A stretch of DNA of 64,000 nt, taken from contig JAMWET010002907.1 in the NCBI GenBank assembly GCA_024036415.1, positions 130,001 to 194,000 of the forward strand, read 5' to 3'. A program made the translations under genes and the position numbers. The notes below the pieces were generated by a model. The model was not told where the DNA came from and did no database searches. It saw nothing but the letters and a program-made list of their open reading frames with translations. Positions 13,376 through 25,529 of this stretch are shown here, one piece after another. The DNA is from Prochilodus magdalenae (lineage: Eukaryota; Chordata; Actinopteri; Characiformes; Prochilodontidae). Each line of letters starts with the position of its first letter. Position 1 is the stretch's first letter.

Positions 13376-13626
13376 TAGTCACTGTCTAAAAAAAACAGGT
13401 ATCTCCAAAATGGCAACTTTACAGGAGAGGCCAAAAACCTTTTTTCATTTGAATGGAAGTCAATGGAACCAGACGTCTTTCCAAGCAGGTTTGGGCCATT
13501 TCGGGTGGTCCATTCTTCATGGAATTTCCACACAGGGTAGACAGCAGCTCATGTGATCAAATGAGGCATAAAAGTAAAAATCAACAAAAATGGAGATACA
13601 TGTTTTTCTTTGGACAGCGACGATAT
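13376..13626 (-). mobile_element. MITE ('cgctgtccaa' family), copy 2, both ends present
   Basis: Left end 'cactgtctaaaaaaaacagg' with 'tatctcc' and right end 'ggagatacatgtttttcttt' with 'ggacagcgacga' are inverted repeats of each other. At 251 bp it is longer than copy 3, with extra internal sequence. It is noncoding; short frames crossing it are chance. Confidence 0.8.
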
Positions 13627-14099
13627 ATGGGATGCATCCTGAGTGGTGTACAAATGCACAATCACCACATACCATCCAGAGGCAAATATACAGTGGGGCC
13701 AAGTAGCTTTGGCTATCCTGTGGCGTTACTTCACCAGCTTACGCACACCTATAGCCCTGACGTAGTTTCTGAATGACCTACAGACACTACATCACTTCTG
13801 GTGACTACTGGTGTTACTGTACTGCTATTGGACACTGCAGTCCATGGAGAGTTGGATATTGTCCCCCATGAAAGGACAGGGACATGTTCCTGGATATGTC
13901 GATCTGATGTACTGGCTGCTATCATGAGCGTGTGAACTGGCAGTTTCAGTTATGTTAACTCTAACATGATGCTCCCCCACGCTCACACACTCATATGTCC
14001 ACATTTACACTTACACAAACAGAGCTGACAGTCACATGACCGTGACTGTATAAGCTGGGGAGGCTTGCATAAAAGACATGGTCATTAGCTTCTTAACTA

Positions 14100-14575
14100 G
14101 CGTATTCCATCTTAGCAAACTCGCTACAGTTACAGGCTCACCGGTTAAAGAATGGTCCCCTCTGTGATGTTCTGGGGGAGTTTTAATTTTGTGGAAACGG
14201 GTTCTTGGGTTGAGGGGAAAGTACATTCGAACCACTGTGGCTACACGGACCTGCTGGACCACCAGGTTTTGCCTTGTGCTCATCATCTTATCGAGGAACG
14301 TTCCTAATCTTGTATTCCGAGATAACAGTTCTTGTGGCCTCAGGGCTGCAAATGTGACTGATTGGCATGATGCACAAGGCATGCCTTGCAGATCTGGACT
14401 GGCGTGTTAAATCTCCAGATTTGAATCTTCTTGAAAATCTGTGGGACTTCCTGGAGCAACCAGTAAAACGCCAGGATCCAGCAAATCTGGATCAACCGCA
14501 GAATCCACTGATGCAAGAGAGTCTGAACATTGATGTGGCCTACATCCAGAAACATGTCCAGTACGGTTCATGAAC
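14100..14575 (+). pseudogene. Degraded Tc1/mariner-type transposase fragment
   Basis: The segment from about 14150 reads VMFWGSFNFVETGSWVEGKV in one frame, like the central part of DDE transposases ('V-WG' motif). A later frame (14367-14573) contains SPDLNLLENLWDFLEQ, the motif carrying the third catalytic residue (Glu), then a C-terminal tail. Frameshifts and stops separate the pieces. The C-terminal tail is shared with the fragment at 28870-29060, so both belong to one family, different from family A. Confidence 0.75.
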
Positions 14576-14734
14576 ACACCACCCTAGTTTAAATCTCAAT
14601 GACCAATGGGGGGGCAGAAGTCCAGTTTTCCATAGGTTGGATTCTTCATTCTCTCACTTATACAGAGAACCTATGGGACGGCTCCACCTAGGACTACTAC
14701 CCCTGGATTAATCAGGTATCTAGTAGATGTTCTA

Positions 14735-15015
14735 AGCTACTTCCTGTTGGTCTCTCTCGTCTCAACAGGGATCGACCTAAGGAGGATGGGTTGCCCCCTC
14801 AAGCCTGGTTCCTCTCGAGGTTTCTTACTCTAAGGGAGTATTCCCTCGCCACTGTTGCCTCTGGCTTGCTCACGAGGGGCTTGGACCTGGACTTACCTTC
14901 CTACGTCTGCACACGGACTCTGTGTTTTTCTTTTCCTTTACATAAACCGCTTTTCTGTGAAGCTGCTTTGAGACGTCAGCTGTAATAAGCGCTACACAAA
15001 TAAATATTGATTGAC
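14735..15015 (+). repeat. Abundant fish interspersed repeat, 3' part
   Basis: Contains 'aaggaggatgggttgccccc', 'ggtttcttactctaagggag' and a 3' end with 'gctgctttgagacg' and 'aagcgctacacaaataaata'. From memory this combination is a very common interspersed repeat in fish genomes; I cannot assign its class. A repeat library search would settle it. Confidence 0.6.
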
Positions 15016-15019
15016 CGAC

Positions 15020-15740
15020 TCTGGACAACGAGAGAGCAGAGAAGGACGCTAGAGGGACACAGAGAGAGGAGGAGACAGGGGAAGTAAAAAACAAAAAGAG
15101 CAAGTGAAAGGAAGAGAGTGAGAACAAAGGCGCGAGGGGAGAGATGAAGAGCGCTGTGTGCAGGCTGGTACTGCCGGAACAGGGCTGGCAGTGTGTGGGG
15201 TCAGTGCGAGGATGCAGGGGGGCCAGGAGAATGTGGGGTCAGCACGAGGCCGTGGGGACAGTAGGATGGTGCGAGGGCCGTGTCTTGTGGGATGTTTCAC
15301 CAAAGGTTCCCAAAAGAGAAACACAAGAGGGATCTTAGGACAAGCTCATAAGAAATGCAATACCGAACAAGGCGGATTCCGAAATACTCCTTTAGGAAAA
15401 TCTTGCGTTGTCTATACAGTGGGCTATTAGCTTACTGCTCATCTCATACAGCCTGATAAAGATTAGCCAAAGGGACCCATTGTGGCCTAGTGAGGCCCCT
15501 GGGCCCCCCCACCACACTCTGACAATAAGGCCTATTAAACAAGTATGGATAGACACGCCTCCAAAAGTAAGATAAACAATCGTCCACATTTGTAATTCCT
15601 GTTTATGTAAACGAGATGTTTGTGATCTATGGCCCCATGAGGTCCCTGAAAGTTAAAGGCCCCTGAAAGGTATGGGGGTCTACAAAAAATGTATTTACAT
15701 GCTTTCGTTTCACATCTGTATTCACCCGGCAACACCCTGG
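15020..15740. other. Noncoding stretch, purine-rich at its start
   Basis: 15030-15130 is purine-rich. Overlapping frames on both strands at 15050-15430 have no recognisable domain. No gene is called. Confidence 0.35.
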
Positions 15741-15744
15741 CTAA

Positions 15745-15945
15745 GCTCCTGTGTTTTTAAGCCCCGCCTCCTGATGAGCTCAGTACTCTCTGATTGGTCA
15801 GCTCACCCTCGCTGTTCTGACTGGTCAATAGCCAGAGCACCATCCTGCTTCAGAGTGCTGTGGCTGCTCTTACAATGGTCTCAGTTCTGCTGTACCAGTT
15901 TGAGCCAGACTTTGATCCTTAAAGGCTGGTAGAACAAGTTGGTAG
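15745..15945 (+). repeat. Interspersed repeat D, copy 1
   Basis: Shares an ordered series of blocks with 29110-29290: cccgcctcctgatg/ctgcctcctaatgg, ctgattggtcagctc/cgattggtgagctta, tggtcaatagccagag/tggtcaactgccagag, catcctgct, 'agtttgagcca' and 'caagttggtag'. Moderately diverged. Class unknown. Confidence 0.6.
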
Positions 15946-15949
15946 ACCT

Positions 15950-16985
15950 GATCCACCTTGACAGGGGGAGTGTTTCTTTCATTGGCGTGTACCTGGGGTT
16001 TGATAACTCTGCAGACAGTTGACATGCGTACATAGCACACTAAAGGAAAGAGGCAAACCAGAAATGTACAGCAGGTCCCCTCTAAACTCAGCATGTACCT
16101 TCATCAAAAGGAAGGAATTTAGATTATGCCATTTTCCCGAATTAGAACACTTTCTCAGTCTGAAGCCTAAAAAAGCTCACTGGAGGAAGAAACTCAAATC
16201 ACAGTCCTGTTATTCAAGCCTCTGGTTTGTCTGAACCCCCCTCCACCTCCATCACTGGTCTTTCTTGTCCTGCTGGTCTTATCCAGGTTCTCACACTCCG
16301 ACCCCCCGGCCTGCTGGAGTTCTCCCTACAGCGTCAGCATGAGCGAAACCGGAATGCTGTTCTATTTGTTTGCTGTTGTATAGGAGTTGCACCTTTGCCT
16401 GTGGCTTTATCGGCTCCACCCCAACGGCCTGCCAATACTACCAATATAGAAGCCTGTCAGAGAGGTTCATTCTTCAGCAACGGTCAGCCACGAGATGTTG
16501 TCTGTGAATGCTTTGGTTTCTGTTTAGTTTAGATCCTGTTATTAAAGGTTAACTCAGCCTTTATTATAAACCGATGTATTCATGCTCTGATCAGGGACTC
16601 CTTTCTGAAGCATGGGGGCTAGTACTCTGCATGGGGGGCCTTACTGGAGCAGGCTTTAGAAGGCCAGGTATATTCGAGCTCAGCTGGATACTGAGCAGGG
16701 GCTGTAAGCTATGCACATATCCAGGGGGCAATAAGAAGTTTGGAAACACTGATGTTGGAGTAACTGTCTGTTAGCTTGACACTAGAGTCTCTCCACCTAC
16801 ACTGAGCTGATGAAGAGTCCTGTTCCAGAAATGATAATGGGACATTAGAGCCGTAATAAACCATGCTCCTGTTACTCTACATACTTCAGTACATCTGAAA
16901 GTACATACTTTAGTACTGTTACTCCAGTGGAGGTCTAAATGGAGGAACTTCTACTGAGACTGGAGGAGAAATTTACCTGGGGGAT
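15950..16985. other. Noncoding stretch, nothing recognised
   Basis: No exon, RNA gene or known repeat that I can support. Confidence 0.4.
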
Positions 16986-16989
16986 CTCT

Positions 16990-17660
16990 ACTTTAAGTCT
17001 ACCACATGGTTTGAGCACATTTACAGCAGTGTAGTAATCTAATAATTAAATTTATAGTATTCTAGTAATTTTATACTGATCTAGTACTCTTGTAGTATTC
17101 TAGTAATTAATTTTATAGTAATCTAGTAAGTCGTTTTATAGTAATCTAGTAATTGTAAAGTAATCTAGTACTCTTGTAGCAATCTAGTAATTAATCTTAC
17201 AGTAATCTAGTAATTCATTTGATAGTAATCTAGTAATTCATTTTACAGTAATCTAGTCATTTTAAAGTGATCTAGTACTCTTGTAGTAGTCTAGTAATTA
17301 ATTTTACAGTAATCTAGTAATTCATTTAATAGTAATCTAGTAATTGTAAAGTAATCTAGTACTCTTGTATTAATATAGTAATTCATTTGATAGTAATCTG
17401 GTAAATTTAAAGTGATCTAGTACTCTTGTATTAATCTAGTAATTCATTTGATAGCAATCTGGTAAGTTTAAAGTGATCTAGTACTCTTGTAGTAATCTAG
17501 TAATTAATCGTATAGTAATCTAGTAATTCATTTTATAGTAATCTAGTAATAAATCTTGTAGTAATCTAGTAATTTTGTAGTGATCTAGTACTCTTGCAGT
17601 CTAGCGTTCTAGCAATTATTATTATGGTAATCTAGTAATTTTACATCAATCTAGTTAATT
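16990..17660. repeat. AT-rich degenerate tandem array built on 'ctagtaatt'
   Basis: About 650 bp of irregular 20-25 bp units containing 'taatctagtaatt' interleaved with 'gatctagtactcttgtagta' variants. The alternation gives a looser higher-order period. No coding capacity. Confidence 0.9.
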
Positions 17661-17664
17661 TCAA

Positions 17665-18640
17665 ACATGTATGTTATGTTTTATAAGTGCATGTGTAATG
17701 TCCACATATATAGACAGTCTTTGGGTTGGAAACACTGTATATGTACAGAACATATATCTACATATGCATAAAAAGCTGACACTGGAGATTTGTATAGATA
17801 TGTGATATACACATACATAAACATAAATATGTTTTTTCGTCATATGACCATATATTATATACACTTATAAGTCTCATATATGTACATACGGGAAGCCTGT
17901 GGAAAACGGTCACATGCTGCGGATGCGGCAGATAGAGATTAGGTAGGCACTTCCTTGGTAGAAATCATAAACCAGCTTCACCAAAGTGATAGGAACGTAT
18001 TTAGATCAGCCTCTATGATCACAATATCCAGCATATTGCGGTTAGATTTCAACAGTTTGGGATTATTGGGGTGTAGCTTCAGGCTAATCTTCATCCAGGC
18101 CTACACCCATCTCTACAAACCCTCATTATCTGCACATACTCACTGAGAAGCTGTGCACTTTACACTGGACACTGACTCATTTACTGCACTCTCCTAGGTA
18201 AACGTGCGTTCAGGCACACAGCACAGGCCATAATAATTTGTTCTCACACAGTCAGGGTTGTAAATGGGCGGAATGGGCTCAGCGTTTGTGGAGGAGAGGG
18301 TGGAGCCGAGTTCTAGGAGCAGCCATTGTTAGGATATAGGTATGATGTGGAAGTGGCTGATCCCGTGTTTCTGGATAAAGGGCAGTGTGTATAAGGTGTC
18401 GGTGGGAAGACAGGGAGTTGGTGAGTCACTGGCTGCCAGGTCATGATGGGGTCAAAGTTCAGCGTGACGTCGGTAAGTGCTCAACGAGTTGACAGAGAGA
18501 TTGGAGAGATTGTACAGACTGAATTTTGAATCCATGAAATGAGTATTTAGGAAAGCCAATCCTTCAATCCTCCGGCAGTAATGAATTAATGACCTTAGTC
18601 CATATCCATACTCATCATCCTATATATACACTCATCCTCA
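17665..18640. other. Noncoding stretch, AT-rich at its start
   Basis: 17665-17890 is AT-rich with many 'atatgtac' variants. No gene or named repeat seen in the rest. Confidence 0.4.
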
Positions 18641-18644
18641 AAAG

Positions 18645-19327
18645 AGTAGCTGCACCCAGAAGGAGGTGCTGGAGTGCGGTGCTACTGGGAAGGAAGATAA
18701 AGGTGACCAGGATCAATAACTGATGATAAACTTAGACTGATATGATCAATATTTATTGAGCTACACATACAGAAGTCTGTCTCTCAGTATGGAGCCGGGT
18801 CGCCGTGTTGGCTAACCCAACATGCCAGACGTCTCGGTATGGAGCTGTAGAGGTTCCTAATGGTGTCCTGTGATAATCCATCCCATGCAGCTTGAACATC
18901 CTCACACAGTTCCTACAGATGGTGCGGTAGGGGTGGAGGTGGAGTGACACCAAGCCTTCTGGACTTGTGACAACAAAGCATGCATCTTGGTTCTGACCAC
19001 GGTGCCTCCACACACGGATTCGTGGGTCGTCCCCACCAAGACTAAAGCGGGACCCATCACTGAAGATGACCCGTTGCCATTCTGAGTCACTCCATGACAG
19101 TCTGGTACGGCACCATCACAGTCTTTGGTGATGCTGACGTGGTGTTAAGGGGAGTAGACGTAGCGGGCTTCGAGTTTGTAGTCCTGGCATCACTGCTCTG
19201 CAATCGTGGCTGTTGGGTCAGTCAGGTACAAGGCCCGTCCTGAATCATGTGCATGTCTCATGATGCTAAACCTACCCACCAAGCTTCAGTTGGTTCCATC
19301 TGGGTGCAGCTATCTGTGCAGCTATTA
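18645..19327 (-). mobile_element. Family A nonautonomous Tc1-like element, copy A3, near complete
   Basis: The most complete copy, about 683 bp. Its ends are inverted repeats: 'tagctgcacccagaaggagg' at the low-coordinate end and 'ccatctgggtgcagctatc' followed by a repeated 'tgtgcagctatt' at the other. On the minus strand, the segment homologous to the first-Asp region is joined to the C-terminal transposase region through an internal deletion, with several frame breaks. It can serve as the length reference for the family in this window. Confidence 0.85.
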
Positions 19328-19934
19328 TCAGCACTGCTACAGCAAATTCCACTCAGGCTCAGAGTAGGCCGAGGTTCAGGTTAGGGCTACTGTGAGTGTT
19401 CGGTTTAGGGTGAGCCCAGCTTCTACAGTGGACCACCGCTGGGTTCAAGAGAGCACCGAGCTGATCCACCAGACTCTACTTCATATTACCTCAACCGCTT
19501 CAAAGCCCGCAGGTCACATGAGCTGTGTGAACTCATCTCTGTCAATATTTAACCTTTATCACATCGGTGCCATGACACACGGTGGGACGGGCAACAACTG
19601 ATAAAGCAGTGAGTGAGTGAGGATACAGAATACAGCATCCCCGGAAAACGCTCTCCATTAGTCTACGACTTGGCAGCCAGTGCCGAGGGATGCTACTGGA
19701 AATATTTGACTAGTGTAATCCGAGGCTACTCTCATGCAAAGTGAATAAGAGCAGGTCACCTGTTACGTCTCACTCGTTCAAAAAGCTCTCTCTCTCTCCT
19801 CTGAAGATGGAGACACAGGCCTCAGCCTTCAGAATCAGAGGCACACACACTTTACAAGAGCCCGCACGCACAAAGTCCACCGTTTCTGCGGTTTCATCAT
19901 TTTACACAGCCATACTGGAGAATTGTTACCGTGC

Positions 19935-20060
19935 CTTGAAGAGTCATATATGGAAATGAGCTCTATTCTGATAGGCTGGCCTGGACAGTGCATCACGGGG
20001 CGTGAGTAGGCAGAGCTAAACCACTGTAGGCTGAATATGCAGATACATGGTTTGTTTTTC
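19935..20060 (+). repeat. Interspersed repeat E, copy 1
   Basis: Shares 'ttctgat.ggctg.cc', 'gggcgtgagtaggcagagctaaa' (here cited as two adjoining blocks 'gggcgtgagtag' and 'gcagagctaaa') and 'tgtaggc' with 25375-25515. Function and class unknown. Confidence 0.45.
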
Positions 20061-20334
20061 CACATTTGTTTGATGACATGGCAGAAACGATGAATTCGGA
20101 GCAGGCTGATTCGGAGCCTGGTATCTGGATATGGGCTATCTGGATATACGTCCTGTTCCTCAGCTCCGTTACAGGTTCTCTTGTTTGTGCAGGTTTCATC
20201 CCGTCCTGGTGTGTTCCGTAATGAAACACAGCACAGTCATGTGACGGCAATAACCACAGGCTCCTGTAATAAGGAGGAAGGAACAGGGCTTCTTAAATAT
20301 TTCAATGTGAACAGCAGAGTTGTGAATGACGTCG

Positions 20335-20545
20335 TGTAGTATTACACACTCCAGTGCCCGCGCGCTGCATGACTGGCGCGGCGCCGTGGGGGTTCGGAGA
20401 GAGGGGTGAAGGCTGATCCGGAAGCTGATCGAGTTTGTTTGTTGTTTGTCATATTCCTCTCTGATGGGCTCCGCCGGACGGGCTGGTTTGAGGGTGTATG
20501 TGAGGGAGGAGAGGCTCCGAGCTCGGTGGGCGGGGCTGTGAGTTA
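20335..20545. promoter_or_regulatory. Small CpG-rich patch, possible promoter
   Basis: About 200 bp with clustered CpGs ('cccgcgcgctgc', 'ggcgcggcgccg', 'tccgccggacgg') and a GC box 'gggcggggc' at about 20530-20538. No exon with a recognisable protein is adjacent. It could be a promoter of a noncoding transcript, an enhancer, or base composition alone. Confidence 0.25.
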
Positions 20546-20635
20546 TTTACTACTCAAACAGGGATGTTAGAGTTTTGCAAGCAGCCAGGAAGCTGACACA
20601 ACCTGCCCATCCAGAAACTCCAAATCAGCACAGCA

Positions 20636-21180
20636 CATTTACATCTCTCACCTCTCACTCTCTCACCTCTCACTCTCTCCCTCCCTCTCTCTCTCTACCT
20701 CCAATGCAGTTTCCCTTTCTTTTTCTTTCTCTCTCAAATTCTCTTTCATCTCGTCATTTCTCTCTCTCTGAAACACTTTCCTCTCCATTTCTTTTTGTAT
20801 CTCTCTTTTCTCTCTATTTCTTTCACTCTCTCTCTTTCTCAATCTCTTTCCTCTCTATACTCCCCCTCTGTCTCTCCTTTCTATTCCTCTCACTCTTTCC
20901 TCTCTCTCCATTTCTCTCTGTCTCTCTCACTCAATCTCTTTCTTTTTCTCTTACTCTGTCTCTTGCTTTCTCAATCTCCATCGTCTCTATATTTCTCCTC
21001 TCTTTCTTTCTCTCCCAATCTCTATTTCCCTCTTTCTTTGTCTGTCTTCCTCAGTCTCTTTTCTGTTTCTCTCACTCTCTCCTTCTTTCTCAATCGCTCT
21101 TTCCCTTCTATATTTCTCTAATCTCACACTCTCTCTTCCTTTCTCTCAGTCTTTCAATCTTTCCTTCCCTTTTCTTTCAT
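20636..21180 (+). repeat. Long pyrimidine-rich (CT)n-like tract
   Basis: About 545 bp almost wholly C and T with 'tctctctctc', 'tttctttctctc' and 'caatctctttc' variants. It gives a 204-codon Ser/Leu/Phe frame that is a composition artefact. Confidence 0.95.
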
Positions 21181-21186
21181 ACTCTG

Positions 21187-21194
21187 TAGAGAGA

Positions 21195-21262
<68 letters not shown>

Positions 21263-21300
21263 CAGAGAGACTGAGACAGAGAGACTGAGACAGAGAGACT

Positions 21301-21366
<66 letters not shown>

Positions 21367-21507
21367 CAAAGAGACTGAGACAGAGAGACTGAGACAGAGA
21401 GACTGAGACAGAGAGACTGAGACAGAGAGACAGAGAGACAGAGACAGAGAGACAGAGAGACAGAGAGACAGAGACAGAGAGACAGAGAGACAGAGAGACA
21501 GAGAGAC

Positions 21508-21538
<31 letters not shown>

Positions 21539-21560
21539 AAGAGAGAGACAGGGAGAGACA
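21187..21560 (+). repeat. (GA)n and 'gagacaga' purine array
   Basis: About 370 bp of (GA)n runs alternating with blocks of 'cagagagactgaga' and 'cagagagacagaga'. It directly follows the pyrimidine tract, so the strand switches from pyrimidine-rich to purine-rich within a few bases at about 21180. Minus-strand frames of 154-184 codons here are Ser/Leu artefacts. Confidence 0.95.
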
Positions 21561-22189
21561 GGGAGTAAGAGTAATGGAGGGGGGGGCTGGTTGGAGGGTG
21601 TGGTTCAGTGATAAAGCAGCAGGAGATGCAGTTAAATACATGAGGCCGTAAACAGTTGTTGCTCCAGCTCTCCCTCCAGACCGAGCGACTGAACAGAACT
21701 GTTTTCATTTGTAAAGTACATACAAATTCTGTACATCTACACTTCCCAACACAGCCCCTTCACTCAGCGCGCGCCCGCTCCCCTGCGTCCATTCACGCCT
21801 CAGGACAAAGGTCCCTCTTTGCATTCGCAGGTCTGCACACGTGAGCACAACAACACAGTTCAGCAGATCCAGATAAGAGTGCTTCAACCATCGGTAGTCT
21901 ATAAGCTCGGACATGCTTGGTGTCTGAAGTTCACTTCCGTAGCTCTGAGCTGGAGCTCCAAGTCTAACCTGTCAGCTTTCTGAGTTGGTACAGTTAAAGT
22001 CAAAACGGCTCTGACTTTAGTAGTGGATGTCTCTGGGCGTATTAAGCAGCTTCGTCGTACGCTCTGATCTGACCAAATTAAAAACACTAATGATACTTGC
22101 TTTTCCTAAAGGTCGCCACTAAGGCCGGCGTTCCACAGAGTAACCACACAAAGCAATTCCAGATCAAAGTTGCATACTAACTGTAACTG

Positions 22190-23936
22190 TAATGTGTTAG
22201 TGTACTGTAAGTAGCGTGTTGGTGTACAGTAACTCAGTAAGTGTAGTGTGTTAGTGTGCTGTAAGTAGTGTGTTGGTGTACAGTAACTCAGTAAGTGTAG
22301 TGTGTTAGTGTGCTGTAAGTAGTGTGTTGGTGTACAGTAACTCAGTAAGTGTAATGTGTTAGTGTACTGTAAGTAGCGTGTTGGTGTACAGTAACTCAGT
22401 AAGTGTAGTGTGTTAGTGTGCTGTAAGTAGTGTGTTGGTGTACAGTAACTCAGTAAGTGTAGTGTGTTAGTGTGCTGTAAGTAGCGTGTTGGTGTACAGT
22501 AACTCAGTAAGTGTAGTGTGTTAGTGTGCTGTAAGTAGTGTGTTGGTGTACAGTAACTCATTAAGTGTAGTGTGTTAGTGTGCTGTAAGTAGCGTGTTGG
22601 TGTACAGTAACTCATTAAGTGTAGTGTGTTAGTGTGCTGTAAGTAGCGTGTTGGTGTACAGTCACTCAGTAAGTGTAATGTGTTAGTGTGCTGTAAGTAG
22701 CGTGTTGGTGTACAGTAACTCAGTAAGTGTAATGTGTTAGTGTACTGTAAGTAGCGTGTTGGTGTACAGTAACTCAGTAAGTGTGATGTGTTAGTGTGCT
22801 GTAAGTAGCGTGTTGGTGTACAGTAACTCATTAAGTGTAATGTGTTAGTGTACTGTAAGTAGCGTGTTGGTGTACAGTAACTCAGTAAGTGTAGTGTGTT
22901 AGTGTGCTGTAAGTAGTGTGTTGGTGTACAGTAACTCATTAAGTGTAGTGTGTTAGTGTGCTGTAAGTAGCGTGTTGGTGTACAGTAACTCAGTAAGTGT
23001 AATGTGTTAGTGTGCTGTAAGTAGCGTGTTGGTGTACAGTAACTCAGTAAGTGTAATGTGTTAGTGTACTGTAAGTAGCGTGTTGGTGTACAGTAACTCA
23101 GTAAGTGTGATGTGTTAGTGTGCTGTAAGTAGCGTGTTGGTGTACAGTAACTCATTAAGTGTAATGTGTTAGTGTACTGTAAGTAGTGTGTTGGTGTACA
23201 GTAACTCAGTAAGTGTAATGTGTTAGTGTAGCGTAAGTAGTGTGTTGGTGTACAGTAACTCAGTAAGTGTAGTGTGTTAGTGTTCTGTAAGTAGTGTGTT
23301 GGTGTACAGTAACTCAGTAAGTGTAATGCGTTAGTGTGCTGTAAGTAGCGTGTTGGTGTACAGTAACTCAGTAAGTGTAATGTGTTAGTGTTCTGTAAGT
23401 AGTGTGTTGGTGTACAGTAACTCAGTAAGTGTAATGCGTTAGTGTGCTGTAAGTAGTGTGTTGGTGTACAGTAACTCAGTAAGTGTAATGTGTTAGTGTA
23501 GCGTAAGTAGTGTGTTGGTGTACAGTAACTCAGTAAGTGTAATGCGTTAGTGTTCTGTAAGTAGTGTGTTGGTGTACAGTAACTCAGTAAGTGTAATGTG
23601 TTAGTGTGCTGTAAGTAGCGTGTCGGTGTACAGTAACTCAGTAAGTGTAATGCGTTAGTGTGCTGTAAGTAGCGTGTTGGTGTACAGTAACTCAGTAAGT
23701 GTAATGCGTTAGTGTGCTGTAAGTAGCGTGTCGGTGTACAGTTACTCAGTAAGTGTAATGTGTTAGTGTGCTGTAAGTAGTGTGTTGGTGTACAGTAACT
23801 CAGTAAGTGTAATGTGTTAGTGTGCTGTAAGTAGCGTGTCGGTGTACAGTAACTCAGTAAGTGTAATGTGTTAGTGTACTGTAAGTAGTGTGTTGGTGTA
23901 CAGTAACTCAGTAAGTGTAATGTGTTAGTGTGTACG
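22190..23936 (-). repeat. 54-bp minisatellite, about 32 copies, with a spurious long open frame
   Basis: Tandem unit of 54 bp containing 'gtgttggtgtacagtaactc' and 'gtgttagtgtgctgtaagta'. Because 54 is divisible by 3, the one minus-strand frame lacking stops stays open across the whole array and gives a 617-codon ORF (22106-23959) of 18-residue repeats such as HTNTLHLLSYCTPTRYLQ. The variable sites change Arg/His, Thr/Ala, Gln/His and similar as well as silent Leu codons, with no sign of codon-level constraint. I see no start context, splice sites or homology to support a gene. Confidence 0.9.
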
Positions 23937-23959
23937 TTAGGTAAAACAGGGTAAAGCAC

Positions 23960-25370
23960 ATTAGTCGTGACTAGGAAGAGTCTTCATAACCTTCTGAAAT
24001 AAGAACCTCTCGGGGCCTGAAGCTTGTCATGACGTGTTGTAAGTGTTTATGAGGAGGTGAAAGTCCTGCTGGAGTCAAATGAGAACCTTACAAGCCTATT
24101 ATCATTAACCCCTTTAACCATCACTACACCTGACCGTTTCATAGTATCTACTGTAGGCGCAGGAACTGGGTGGGACACGTAGGACACGACCCGCCCAATA
24201 CTGGAAACAGTTACATCCCACCCACCCAGGGGTAACTTATAACTCATCATAACTCATTTTGAAAGCGAGACACGGAGGGTACGTTAGTGCGCTTTGGCTG
24301 CAAGTGGCACTGGGTCTTCTTCTGGGTCTTGTTAAGGCTTGTGTTGAGGTGCCTGTTCATCACCAGCTTCCCTGGCCTCAGCTTTGGGGTCAGTAATGAT
24401 AGCACGACGAATAGCAACGACAGCTAATCACAGCTATGAAGTACATGTATATACGTCTTGTTATGGTAACACACTGGGAGGGTTTGAACCACCGCACCTC
24501 CATTAGAAGTCCCCTCAGTAGTGCAGTATGTGAAGCTCCAGAGTGTGTTGTTTGGGACACAGCCTCACTGTCTGTCTATGTTAGTCTAGAGCATGAACTC
24601 ATTTTCTGTCATTCCAGCATAATGCTACCTCCCAAAAAACGAAGGCGAGCAGTGATATAGAGACAGGAGAAGAAGACGATACAGGGCCTTTGATTCACAG
24701 TAGCAAATGTGTGTCCCCCCACCAGTGTTAAACTCCCACCTACGCCCCTGGAACCCAATTCACAGCAGCTACTGAACCATTATCCTTTCTTACATTTTGA
24801 GCTTTCACAATTCACCCCACACGACAAAGCTCTATCAGCTTAAACCTGCCAATCAAAACATATCTGCAGTTTCATCACTCCATCAGCACCTGCGTGAAGA
24901 CAACAAGGCTTTAAATTCCAACGCTGCACAAAGAGCATCAACGCAAGACGTTTTTAGATGTCATGATGAGTGAGTAAAATACAGGCTGATGCAATGTCCC
25001 GGCGCTTTGCTCTCAGTTTCTGTTTTGGCCCCGGTTTATATAGGCTTTAGCGAGCCATGGAATTCCGACTTTATAAAATACAGATGAAGGTACTGGATAA
25101 AACCTCACTGCGAAGCTTCACTCACAGACAGAAAACCTGCTCCGGCCATTCTGGGAGGTTTCTGAGAATCTGTGGCAAGAGACATCCTTGGAAGAGACAA
25201 CAACGTAGGCTCGGTCAGCTCCATCATCTCAGACTCATTACCTGCAAAGGCTTTTAATTCAGTTACTATGAAAACCAATGCAGAGTACGCGGCCTAGCTG
25301 TGCCTGCGGTTAGTGGTTAAGTGGTGAACTTCTCTTTACCTCTAGCAGTTAGCATGGATGCTTTGTTACT
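23960..25370. other. Noncoding stretch, nothing recognised
   Basis: No exon, RNA gene or repeat family that I can support. Confidence 0.4.
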
Positions 25371-25374
25371 ATGC

Positions 25375-25515
25375 CTTTAAGGCCGGTATATGTAAATGAC
25401 GTCTGTTCTGATTGGCTGCCCTGTAGGGTGCCTCACCACATATACTGCTTATAACTTCAGTGTAAGTGGGCGGAGCTAAAGCTATGTAGGCGAGAATCCA
25501 GTTTTTCACTATGAC
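25375..25515 (+). repeat. Interspersed repeat E, copy 2
   Basis: Blocks 'tctgattggctgccctg', 'gggcggagctaaagc' and 'tgtaggcgaga' align in order with 19935-20060. No coding capacity. Confidence 0.45.
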
Positions 25516-25529
25516 AGGCTCTTTAAGAT

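Noticed and set aside
20575..21708. Open frames of 204, 184 and 154 codons
   Set aside because: Produced by CT and GA simple repeats.
22106..23959. 617-codon open frame as a repeat-protein gene
   Set aside because: Produced by a minisatellite whose unit is a multiple of three; no start context, splice sites or codon-level constraint. Kept as a repeat and as a finding.
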